NCBI GenBank assembly: GCA_043763625.1
Contig: JAYULL010000187.1
Span: 1-64,000, forward strand
Origin: Rubrolithibacter sp043763625
GTDB taxonomy: Bacteria > Bacteroidota > Bacteroidia > Sphingobacteriales > Sphingobacteriaceae
DNA length: 64,000 bases
Direction of reading: 5' to 3'
The position numbers and the translations under genes were made by a program. Below, one piece after another: positions 42,678-49,878 of this stretch; the stretch's first letter is position 1; the number at the start of each line of letters is the position of its first letter. The notes under the pieces are model-generated. The model was not told the origin of the DNA. It made no database searches and worked only from the letters and a program-made list of their open reading frames with translations.

Positions 42678-43109
42678 ATGAAAGCAGTAAACACTTATCT
42701 TAACTTTCAAGGCAACACAGAAGATGCCTTTAATTTTTACAAATCAGTATTTGGCGGCGACTTTTCAATGTTGGCACGCTTTAAGGGAACACCCGGATGC
42801 GAAAATATCCCTGCAGACGAAGCTGACAAAATAATGCATATTGCCTTACCTTTGGCCAATGGAACTATCTTAATGGGAACAGATGCATTACAATCTATGG
42901 GGCAGCAGCTTATTATAGGAGATAACGTTTCAATAAGTATCCATGCAGAAAGTAGAGAAGAAACCGATAACCTTTACACCGGCCTCGCCTCCGGCGGAAA
43001 GGCAACAATGCCGCCCGCGGATATGCCTTGGGGCGATTACTGGGGCCTTCTAACAGATAAGTTCGGCATTCAGTGGATGGTGAGTTACACAGCCAACCCT
43101 CCTCAATAA
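42678..43109 (+). CDS. VOC family protein, PhnB/glyoxalase-like
   Basis: A 143-residue protein of the PhnB-like VOC group: YLNFQGNTEDAFNFYKSVFGGDFSMLARF, ADKIMHIALPLANGTILMGTD, and the end PWGDYWGLLTDKFGIQWMVSY. Two beta-alpha-beta-beta-beta modules are recognizable. The members are of unknown reaction. It is monocistronic, with a 198-base AT-rich spacer upstream that holds only short dyads. Confidence 0.9.
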   Translation: MKAVNTYLNFQGNTEDAFNFYKSVFGGDFSMLARFKGTPGCENIPADEADKIMHIALPLANGTILMGTDALQSMGQQLIIGDNVSISIHAESREETDNLYTGLASGGKATMPPADMPWGDYWGLLTDKFGIQWMVSYTANPPQ

Positions 43110-43184
43110 CCGCGTTGTAGCAAAGCCGGAAAATCTGACGTAACCTATTTACAAGTTTATTAATTTCCGGCTTCATTTACGCTT

Positions 43185-44576
43185 ATGAATACTAAACAAA
43201 GCAAAAGTTCAAAAATTTGGGCTGCAGTTAGGCTTTCTCTAAACGGCGAGCAGCAAGATTATACACAGGGGAGTATTCCTAAAGCGATTTTTCTGCTCGC
43301 TATACCTATGATTTTAGAGTTGAGCTTGGAAAGCGTGTTTGCGGTGGTTGATATGTTTTTTGTGAGTAAACTCGGTCAGAATGCTATTGCAACCGTCGGC
43401 TTAACCGAATCTGTTGTTACCATCGTTTATTCGATAGCTATCGGGTTAAGTACCGCGGCTACCGCAATTGTTGCCAGAAGAATCGGAGAGAAAAATCCGG
43501 AAGATGCCGCTCATGCCGGTGCTCAATCGCTTATTATTTGTCTCATTGCAACTGTAATTTTAAGCATGGCCGGGATTTTCTTCGCCGCTGAAATTTTAAC
43601 TTTAATGGGTGCAGGTGCCGAAGCGGTAAGAGACGGAGCAATTTTTACACGGATAATGTTAGGAAGCAGTATAGTAATTATGTTGCTTTTTTTAATCAAC
43701 GGAATATTTCGCGGTGCCGGCGATGCAGCAATGGCCATGAAAAGTTTATGGATAGCGAGCATTATTAACATCATTCTCTGCCCCCTTTTTATTCATTACA
43801 TGGGCCTGAAAGGAGCGGCAATTGCCACGGTAATCGGGCGCAGCAGCGGAGTCCTTTTTCAGTGTTATCATTTGTTCAAAGGAAGCGGCGTTTTAAGATT
43901 TCGAACTCTGCACTTTAATTGGAATTCGAGAATTATAAAGTCTATAGTTACTATTGCTTGGCCGGCAACCTTTCAATTTATTATTGCCAGCGGGAGCTGG
44001 ATCATCTTAACCCGCCTTGTAGCAGAAACCGGCGGAACGGCAGCCTCTGCAGGATATCAAATTGCTTTTAGAAACTTTGTGTTTTTCATTTTACCCTGTT
44101 GGGGATTAAGTAATGCCGCCGCAACTTTAGTCGGACAAAATTTAGGCGCAAATCGAATAGATCGAGCAGAGAAAAGCGTAATGCTGACAGCGAAGTACAA
44201 CGCGATACTTATGAGTTTCGTCATGATTTTGTTCTTATTTTTTTCGGGGCCGATAATAAAAGTGTTTACAACCGATCCCGTAATCTCGGCTCATGGAGTG
44301 CAGGCTCTTCAAATAATCGGCTCCGGATTTATTTTTTATGCTATTGCAATGGTGATGACCCAGGCGTTAAACGGAGCAGGAGATACTAAAACTCCCACCC
44401 GAATAAATTTCGTTTGTTTTTGGATGTTCCAAGTCCCACTAGCCTATTTGCTTGCTAAAGGGTTTAATATGAATTCAACAGGAGCGATAATAGCAATTCC
44501 GGCAGCAGAAGTATTAATTGCTCTGGTGTCTTGGTATTACTTTAAAAAAGGAAATTGGAAAACGGTGAAAGTGTGA
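43185..44576 (+). CDS. MATE family efflux transporter
   Basis: A 463-residue, twelve-helix drug/sodium antiporter. The N-terminus ends its cytoplasmic tail in YTQGSIPKAIFLLAIPMILELSLESVFAVVDMFFVSKLGQNAIATVGLTESV, the MATE signature with the conserved Pro and the VDMFFVSKLG loop. The repeat half begins at TIAWPATFQFIIASGSWIILTRLVAETGG with AAATLVGQNLGA. Substrate is not predictable. The inner membrane is the expected location. Confidence 0.93.
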   Translation: MNTKQSKSSKIWAAVRLSLNGEQQDYTQGSIPKAIFLLAIPMILELSLESVFAVVDMFFVSKLGQNAIATVGLTESVVTIVYSIAIGLSTAATAIVARRIGEKNPEDAAHAGAQSLIICLIATVILSMAGIFFAAEILTLMGAGAEAVRDGAIFTRIMLGSSIVIMLLFLINGIFRGAGDAAMAMKSLWIASIINIILCPLFIHYMGLKGAAIATVIGRSSGVLFQCYHLFKGSGVLRFRTLHFNWNSRIIKSIVTIAWPATFQFIIASGSWIILTRLVAETGGTAASAGYQIAFRNFVFFILPCWGLSNAAATLVGQNLGANRIDRAEKSVMLTAKYNAILMSFVMILFLFFSGPIIKVFTTDPVISAHGVQALQIIGSGFIFYAIAMVMTQALNGAGDTKTPTRINFVCFWMFQVPLAYLLAKGFNMNSTGAIIAIPAAEVLIALVSWYYFKKGNWKTVKV

Positions 44577-44685
44577 TATTATAAGTATGATTTAAGGGAT
44601 CAAGTTTCAATTAAAGGAATATATTACGGAATTATTGGATTTTTTTATAAAGAAGTTTAATTTCGATGACACCAAAAGAACTTCT

Positions 44686-45105
44686 ATGAACAACAAACTT
44701 TTTTCTTGGAAATCTCTTGATATTGATCTATCAAGCCTTCTCCTTCGCTTGATTTTCGGGGGCATGTTTATAAGATTCGGATGGATAAAGATTAAAAATT
44801 ACGATCAATACCTCTCAGGCTTTTCAGATTTTATAGGCCTCGGTGTGTCGCTGTCTTTCAATTTATTGGTAATTGCTGAGTTTGGTTGCGGTATTTTGAT
44901 AGCGATAGGCTTACTAACAAGGTTCGCCGCTATTCCTGTTTTCTTTGCTATGAACGTTGCCTTTTTTATTGCCCATGCTAAAGATCCGTTCGACGTTAAG
45001 TTGGAGTCTCTAACTTTCCTCCTTTTTTCTGTAGTAGTATTTGTGGCCGGAAGCGGAAAGTATTCAATAGACAGATTAATATTTAAAGATAAAACAGGAG
45101 CATAA
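44686..45105 (+). CDS. DoxX family membrane protein
   Basis: A 139-residue protein with four helices: LLLRLIFGGMFIRFGWIKI, LGVSLSFNLLVIAEFGCGILIAIGLLTRFAAIPVFFAMNVAFFIA, LTFLLFSVVVFVAGSGKYSID. The R-x-x-FG and E-x-GCG-x-L patterns are those of DoxX. Function is unknown, with possible links to redox stress in other bacteria. Start chosen at ATG 44686 (MNNKLFSWKSLDID); the longer frame begins at TTG 44635 with a polar extension. It is followed directly by a strong terminator. Confidence 0.87.
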   Translation: MNNKLFSWKSLDIDLSSLLLRLIFGGMFIRFGWIKIKNYDQYLSGFSDFIGLGVSLSFNLLVIAEFGCGILIAIGLLTRFAAIPVFFAMNVAFFIAHAKDPFDVKLESLTFLLFSVVVFVAGSGKYSIDRLIFKDKTGA

Positions 45106-45106
45106 A

Positions 45107-45132
45107 AAAAGAGAGGATGTTGCCTCTCTTTT
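45107..45132. terminator. Bidirectional terminator between DoxX gene and ssb
   Basis: A perfect 10-bp stem AAAAGAGAGG (45107-45116) / CCTCTCTTTT (45123-45132) with a 6-base loop serves both convergent genes. Confidence 0.93.
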
Positions 45133-45154
45133 CTATTTAAGTGCTTTTAATTCT

Positions 45155-45589
45155 TTAAAACGGCAAATCGTCATCGGCTCCGGTGTTGCTGAAATCGGTA
45201 AACTGTTCTTCATGCTTCTGGTTTTGTTGGCCGCCGGTAGGGCCGGTACCTTCAAAATCACTTCTTCTGCCCAGCATCGTAAAATTTTCGGCAACAACCT
45301 CCGTAGTATATTTTTTGTGCCCTTCTTTATCCTCGAAAGAGCGAGTTCTTAATTTTCCTTCAATATAAACCAATCGCCCTTTTTGTAAATATTTTGCAGC
45401 AATATCGGCCAAGCCTCTCCACATAACAATGTTGTGCCACTCTGTTTGCTCGATTTTTCGTCCGTCTTTGTTGTAAGTTTCAGATGTAGCCAAAGGAAAA
45501 CTTGCTACGCTTACACCGCCTTCTAAATGGCGCACTTCGGGGTCTTTGCCGAGATGTCCCACCAAAATAACTTTGTTTATTCCTGACAT
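45155..45589 (-). CDS. ssb: Single-stranded DNA-binding protein
   Basis: A 144-residue SSB: OB-fold start MSGINKVILVGHLGKDPEVRHLEGG, ATSETYNKDGRKIEQTEWHNIVMWRGLADIAAKYLQKGRLVYIEGKLRTRSFEDKEG, a short Gln/Gly linker and the acidic partner-binding tip DDDLPF. It protects single strands and recruits repair proteins. It lies 19 bases after mutY on the same strand. Confidence 0.96.
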   Translation of the reverse strand: MSGINKVILVGHLGKDPEVRHLEGGVSVASFPLATSETYNKDGRKIEQTEWHNIVMWRGLADIAAKYLQKGRLVYIEGKLRTRSFEDKEGHKKYTTEVVAENFTMLGRRSDFEGTGPTGGQQNQKHEEQFTDFSNTGADDDLPF

Positions 45590-45608
45590 GCTGTTAAGCT
45601 ATAATTGA

Positions 45609-46667
45609 TTAGTGTTTCAATTTAGAAAAGTTTTTTAAGAATGCAAAAATTAATTTTGGCACAGGCAATTTTTCTAATTGATCTTCAGCAATATAGGACC
45701 AAGGTGCTTCCGGCAATAAACTGTCGGTAAAACCGCTAATAAATATAAATTGAGCAAAAATTCTTTGGTGGCTTAACAAGTGTTTTACCGGGCCTTCCAC
45801 GTGTGTAATTACACAGTTAGTCCCAAACTTTGATTCAAAGTATTCTCCTGAAATTAACTCTTCAGCCCTCGAAAATTGGCTTGTTTCAATCAGCGGAAAG
45901 TCGTGGAGGTTTTGCCAAATATCGTTCGGCCCCCTCTTGTTTATTAAAATCTTATTTTCCTTTAAGGCAATTATATAATTGAAATATCGATCGCGAACCT
46001 TTTGAACACCCAATTTCATGGGCAATTTTGTAATTGTATTTGTTCGATACGCTGTGCAATTACTTACTACCCGGCAATTGAAACAATCAGGATTCTTTGG
46101 TCGGCAAATTAATGATCCGAACTCCATTACAGCTTGATTTGATAACCCCGGTTGTTGTCGGTCTATTACTTCGTTTGCCAATTTGGTAAATACTTTTTTG
46201 CCTTTAGGCGTGTTGATTGGCTCGCCGATTCCATAGTATCGTGCAAGCAATCTAAAAACATTTCCGTCAACTACAGCCTTAGGTTCGTCGGCGGTAAAAG
46301 AAGCAATGGCAGCTGCGGTATATTCTCCTATTCCTTTGAGCTTAATCAACTCGTCATATTTCTTCGGAAAATAGCCCGAGAATTCTTCCATTACCACATT
46401 AGCTGTTTTGTGCATGTTTCGTCCGCGAGAGTAGTAACCTAAGCCCTGCCAGTGCTTTAATATCTCTTCCTCAGAAGCCGAAGCAAAATCAGCAACAGTA
46501 GGGTAGTTTTCGACAAAGCGATAGAAATACGGCATGCCCTGCTCGACCCGAGTTTGTTGCAGTATAATCTCTGAAAGCCAAATGGTGTAAGGGTCTTTAG
46601 TGTTGCGCCACGGTAAATCGCGTTTATTTTGCCGATACCAGCCTATAATTTCTTGTATAAAATCCAT
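45609..46667 (-). CDS. mutY: A/G-specific adenine glycosylase
   Basis: A 352-residue MutY that removes adenine opposite 8-oxoguanine. The catalytic Glu is in WLSEIILQQTRVEQGMPYF, the helix-hairpin-helix in LKGIGEYTAAAIASFTADEPKAVVDGNVFRLLARY with the catalytic Asp, and the 4Fe-4S cluster in C-x6-C-x2-C-x5-C (CRPKNPDCFNCRVVSNC). A C-terminal NUDIX-like recognition domain follows. I start at ATG 46667 (MDFIQEIIGWYRQNKRDLPWR); the longer frame to 46724 crosses the promoter. A -7 element TATTTTTG (minus strand, 46680-46687) precedes it. Paired with ssb. Confidence 0.95.
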   Translation of the reverse strand: MDFIQEIIGWYRQNKRDLPWRNTKDPYTIWLSEIILQQTRVEQGMPYFYRFVENYPTVADFASASEEEILKHWQGLGYYSRGRNMHKTANVVMEEFSGYFPKKYDELIKLKGIGEYTAAAIASFTADEPKAVVDGNVFRLLARYYGIGEPINTPKGKKVFTKLANEVIDRQQPGLSNQAVMEFGSLICRPKNPDCFNCRVVSNCTAYRTNTITKLPMKLGVQKVRDRYFNYIIALKENKILINKRGPNDIWQNLHDFPLIETSQFSRAEELISGEYFESKFGTNCVITHVEGPVKHLLSHQRIFAQFIFISGFTDSLLPEAPWSYIAEDQLEKLPVPKLIFAFLKNFSKLKH

Positions 46668-46679
46668 TTCGCGTAAACT

Positions 46680-46687
46680 CAAAAATA
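46680..46687 (-). promoter_or_regulatory. Candidate -7 promoter element of mutY-ssb
   Basis: The minus strand reads TATTTTTG, fitting TAnnTTTG, 12 bases upstream of the mutY ATG. Confidence 0.45.
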
Positions 46688-46757
46688 CAATTTGTAATCT
46701 TTGTCGTCTCGGCCAAAAAAACACTTCGATTTATTTCAACATTTCAATTTAAAGCAA

Positions 46758-46765
46758 TACTTTTG
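46758..46765 (+). promoter_or_regulatory. Candidate -7 promoter element of the HU gene
   Basis: TACTTTTG fits TAnnTTTG; the HU start is 49 bases downstream. Confidence 0.5.
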
Positions 46766-46814
46766 CAACCCCAAAACACTTAAGTATTTACGAAAAATTG
46801 TATAGTAAAAAGAC

Positions 46815-47114
46815 ATGACTAAGGCGGAAATTATTGCAGAGATCTCTAACAAGACAGGCATTGAAAAAGTAGATGTTCAAGAGGCTGTAGAAGCATTTTT
46901 TAAAGTGGTAAAAAACTCGATGGTTAAAGGCGAAAACGTATACGTAAGAGGTTTTGGAAGCTTTATAGTTAAGAAGAGAGCAAAGAAAACGGCACGTAAT
47001 ATTTCTAAAAACACGGCTATCATTATTCCTGAGCATTTTGTACCGAGTTTTAAACCGGCTAAAGTGTTTGTGGAAAAAGTAAAAAGCAGCACTTTTAAAA
47101 GCGTAGAAGCCTAA
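46815..47114 (+). CDS. HU family DNA-binding protein
   Basis: A 99-residue histone-like protein: MTKAEIIAEISNKTGIEKVDVQEAVEAFFKVV, the dimer core, then the DNA-binding arm VYVRGFGSFIVKKRAKKTARNISKNTAIIIPEHFVPSFKPAKVFVE. It shapes the nucleoid. It is divergent from mutY-ssb and begins a probable operon HU, TPR protein, small basic peptide and rng, with a gap of only 6 bases to the TPR gene. Confidence 0.95.
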   Translation: MTKAEIIAEISNKTGIEKVDVQEAVEAFFKVVKNSMVKGENVYVRGFGSFIVKKRAKKTARNISKNTAIIIPEHFVPSFKPAKVFVEKVKSSTFKSVEA

Positions 47115-47120
47115 AAATAA

Positions 47121-47972
47121 ATGTTGAACGGAAAGCAAATAGGCGTTATCGGGTTAGTTGTAGTTATGATGGGACTATTGCTTTCATTAGACATTAAAGG
47201 CTTAAACAAAGAAGGCGAGGGCCAACATGCCGGAGAAGCTGCTAAAAAAGCAATTGGTGCTACACAGGTAAATTTAACGGTAGAACGGGTTTCTCAGCCG
47301 GCAAAAGAAACTCTAAATGCAGGCTTATCTGCCGAAATAACTGCCTTAGAAGAAAATCTTAACAGTGCTCCGGAAGCTGAAAAGCAAAAACTTCTAACAG
47401 AACTCGCACAAAAATGGGACGACCTAAATCAGCCCGGGCCAAGTGCTTTCTACTATCAACAAATAGCGGAAAAGGGTAATACCCTGAAAGATTGGTTAAA
47501 AGCAGGCGATCAATTTACTGAAGCGTATCAACGGAGCCAAGACTCGATTATCCAACCTGCACTTGTCCAAAAAGCGCTTAGTGCTTATCAAAGCGCTTTA
47601 AAGTTAGACTCGAAAAATTTAGCAGCCAGAACAGGATCAGGCGTGGCTTACGTAAATGGAGCGGGAAGCCCAATGCAAGGGATTCAACTGTTGCTCGGAG
47701 TAGTAAAAGAAGATCCGAAAAACGTCAATGCGAATTTAAATTTAGGGCTTTTCTCGATGAAATCCGGTCAGTTTGATAAAGCCGTTACCCGCTTCAAAAC
47801 AGTGATTGAACAAAGATCTACTCCCGAGGTTTGGTTTTACATGGCATCGAGCTTAGAAAGTTTAGGAAAAAAGGCTGATGCAATTGATGCTTATATTAAA
47901 GCCAAAGAACTTGCGGGCGAACCTGCGCTGTCTAAATTCGTAGACAACAAAATTCAAGAATTAAGTAAATAA
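47121..47972 (+). CDS. TPR repeat protein with N-terminal membrane anchor
   Basis: A 283-residue protein. A single helix near the N-terminus (IGVIGLVVVMMGLLLSLDI) anchors it, with the rest probably outside the cytoplasm. Tetratricopeptide repeats occur from about 90 on (PSAFYYQQIAEKGNTLKDWLKAGDQF; ALSAYQSALKLDSKNLAARTGSGVAYV; VNANLNLGLFSMKSGQFDKAVTRFKTVIEQ; PEVWFYMASSLESLGKKADAIDAYIKAKELAG). It is a scaffolding-type protein with no specific partner evident. It sits between HU and the 29-residue peptide gene. Confidence 0.88.
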   Translation: MLNGKQIGVIGLVVVMMGLLLSLDIKGLNKEGEGQHAGEAAKKAIGATQVNLTVERVSQPAKETLNAGLSAEITALEENLNSAPEAEKQKLLTELAQKWDDLNQPGPSAFYYQQIAEKGNTLKDWLKAGDQFTEAYQRSQDSIIQPALVQKALSAYQSALKLDSKNLAARTGSGVAYVNGAGSPMQGIQLLLGVVKEDPKNVNANLNLGLFSMKSGQFDKAVTRFKTVIEQRSTPEVWFYMASSLESLGKKADAIDAYIKAKELAGEPALSKFVDNKIQELSK

Positions 47973-48000
47973 AAATCATAAAACATTTAAAATTTAAATT

Positions 48001-48090
48001 ATGCCAAGCGGTAAAAAAAGAAAAAGACATAAAATGGCTACGCATAAACGCAAAAAGCGTTTAAGAAAGAACCGTCACAAGAAAAAATAG
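48001..48090 (+). CDS. 29-residue Lys/Arg-rich peptide between TPR gene and rng
   Basis: A complete small ORF (ATG to TAG) reading MPSGKKRKRHKMATHKRKKR LRKNRHKKK. 19 of 29 residues are Lys, Arg or His, with no acidic residue, as in tiny ribosomal proteins such as bTHX, though the sequence is not bTHX. Codon use is dominated by AAA/AAG and is consistent with translation rather than chance. I recall such peptides annotated as hypothetical in other Bacteroidota, unverified. An RNA- or ribosome-binding role is an inference from composition and from the neighbour rng. It is 28 bases after the TPR gene. Confidence 0.7.
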   Translation: MPSGKKRKRHKMATHKRKKRLRKNRHKKK

Positions 48091-48093
48091 TAA

Positions 48094-48206
48094 GAACCTG
48101 AAACGGTTCCCGGTACCTCCCGTTTAAGAAAACTTCGGGAGGTAAACGTGTTACAGTTCATTTTTAAATTATTTTGTATTAAACCGGGCAGAAAAAATTT
48201 TCTGCC
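48094..48206 (+). promoter_or_regulatory. Leader of rng with three consecutive hairpins
   Basis: Between the small peptide and rng lie three stem-loops. The first is GAACC (48094-48098) / GGTTC (48105-48109). The second is a 9-bp perfect stem TACCTCCCG (48114-48122) / CGGGAGGTA (48136-48144). The third is a 9-bp stem GGCAGAAAA (48187-48195) / TTTTCTGCC (48198-48206). None ends in a T run, so they are not typical terminators. Structured leaders of RNase E/G genes in other bacteria can mediate autoregulation; here that is an inference. Confidence 0.55.
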
Positions 48207-48223
48207 TATAAAAAGAGTAGCTG

Positions 48224-49774
48224 TTGGTAAAAGAATTAATTATTGATTCAACCCCTACAGGGGTTACTATAGCTTTACAGCAAGACAGGCAACTCGTAGA
48301 ACTTCACACAGAACGCATTAACAACAACTACGCTGTTGGTGATATTTATTTGGGCAGGATAAAAAAAATAATGCCCGGCTTAAATGCTGCGTTCGTGGAT
48401 GTAGGCTACGAGAAAGATGCCTTTCTGCATTATCTCGATCTTGGGCCGCAACTAAAATCGCTGCTTAAGTTAACAAAGCTTGTAAGAAACGGCAGCTATA
48501 ATGATAAGCTGTTGGAAAATTTCAGGCCGGAAGAAGATATAAATAAAGCAGGTAAAATTTCTGAAGTATTAAGCAAAAGTATGCTTATACCCGTTCAGAT
48601 AGCAAAAGAACCTATTTCTACAAAAGGGCCTCGTTTAAGCTCCGATTTGTCGATAGCCGGCAGGTTCGCTGTTTTAGTTCCTTTTTCCGAAACAATATCG
48701 ATATCTAAAAAAATAAAAAGCAATACCGAGAGAAATCGCCTAAAGAAAATTGTAGAAAGTATTAAGCCGAAAAACTTCGGCGTTATTATTCGTACTGTTT
48801 CTGAGGGGAAGGGTGTACAGGAATTACAAAAAGACCTGTTAGACCTAATTTCTAAATGGGAAATTTTTACAAAGATGCTTCCAAAAGCAGAACCGTCGAA
48901 ACGGGTATTTGGCGAGATGGGTCGAAGTTCTACAATACTTCGTGATATCTTAAATCCTGATTTTACGAATATCCACGTAAATGATCCCGGAATTCATGAG
49001 GAACTGAAATCGTACGTTAGAGATATCTCTCCGGAACTAGAACGTATTGTTAAGCTTTACAAACACAAAGAGCCCATCTTTGAACATTTCGGGGTTGAGA
49101 AGCAAATAAAAACATCTTTCGGCAAAACCGTTAATCTTGCGGGAGGCGCTTATTTGGTTATTGAGCATACCGAAGCTTTGCATGTTATTGATGTAAACAG
49201 CGGTAATCGTACTGCGAATCCGGAAAACCAAGAAGAAAATGCCTTGCAAGTAAATAAAGAGGCAGCTCGCGAAATTGCCAGACAACTTCGCCTACGGGAT
49301 ATGGGCGGAATTGTAGTGATCGACTTTATTGACATGCACAAGTCCGGCAACCGCAAAGATCTGTTCGACTATTTACGCGATCAAATGGCCCTCGATAGGG
49401 CCAAGCATACTATTTTACCTCCCAGTAAGTTCGGTTTAGTTCAAATTACCCGGCAACGAGTACGGCCGGAAATGAATATTATAACGAACGAAAAATGCCC
49501 TGCTTGCGACGGAACAGGAGAAATAAAAGCCAGTATAGTTTTAATGGACGATATTCAAAACAATCTCGATTACGTTTTGCGAGAGCAGAATGAAAAAGTG
49601 GTTACTCTTTGCGTTCATCCTTATATCGCAGCTTATATTAAGGCAGGAATAGTTTCTCTTAGAATTAAGTGGTTCTTTAAATATGGCCGTTTAATTAAAC
49701 TAAAAGCAGTACCATCTTATTTTCTAACCGAATTTCATTTCCTAAACTCAAAGGAAGAAGAAATAAAGTTGTAA
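48224..49774 (+). CDS. rng: Ribonuclease G/E
   Basis: A 516-residue endoribonuclease that processes rRNA and initiates mRNA decay. It has an N-terminal S1 domain (YAVGDIYLGRIKKIMPGLNAAFVDVGYEKDAFLHYLDLGPQ), an RNase H-like region, and the catalytic DNase I-like domain with the two metal Asp residues in HVIDVNSGNRTANPENQ and GGIVVIDFIDM. The zinc-link is CPACDGTGE. Length is RNase G-like with no long scaffold tail. The start must be TTG 48224: an in-frame stop lies at 48218, leaving only CTG or TTG, and relatives begin with KELIIDS. Confidence 0.96.
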   Translation: MVKELIIDSTPTGVTIALQQDRQLVELHTERINNNYAVGDIYLGRIKKIMPGLNAAFVDVGYEKDAFLHYLDLGPQLKSLLKLTKLVRNGSYNDKLLENFRPEEDINKAGKISEVLSKSMLIPVQIAKEPISTKGPRLSSDLSIAGRFAVLVPFSETISISKKIKSNTERNRLKKIVESIKPKNFGVIIRTVSEGKGVQELQKDLLDLISKWEIFTKMLPKAEPSKRVFGEMGRSSTILRDILNPDFTNIHVNDPGIHEELKSYVRDISPELERIVKLYKHKEPIFEHFGVEKQIKTSFGKTVNLAGGAYLVIEHTEALHVIDVNSGNRTANPENQEENALQVNKEAAREIARQLRLRDMGGIVVIDFIDMHKSGNRKDLFDYLRDQMALDRAKHTILPPSKFGLVQITRQRVRPEMNIITNEKCPACDGTGEIKASIVLMDDIQNNLDYVLREQNEKVVTLCVHPYIAAYIKAGIVSLRIKWFFKYGRLIKLKAVPSYFLTEFHFLNSKEEEIKL

Positions 49775-49792
49775 TACGAAAATGATAACATG

Positions 49793-49876
49793 TGCAGATA
49801 TGCAAACGAATTGCCGTTTCCATATCTGCATTTTTGTTTATTCTCACATCTGCATATCTTCACATTTGCAAATTAT
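49793..49876 (+). repeat. TCTGCATAT/CACATTTGCA-type degenerate repeat between rng and radA
   Basis: A cluster of related 10-11-base units: TGCAGATATG (49793-49802) with its exact inverted copy CATATCTGCA (49821-49830), then CACATCTGCATATC and CACATTTGCAAATT as direct variants. The 10-bp inverted pair is followed by TTTTTG, so it may also terminate rng. In the radA frame the tract is open and encodes a false signal-peptide-like extension. It is a different type from the pyrimidine-rich tracts. Confidence 0.6.
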
Positions 49877-49878
49877 TA

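Noticed and set aside
49792..49878. Signal peptide on RadA
   Set aside because: The hydrophobic extension is translated repeat DNA; RadA is cytoplasmic and relatives begin at the zinc finger.
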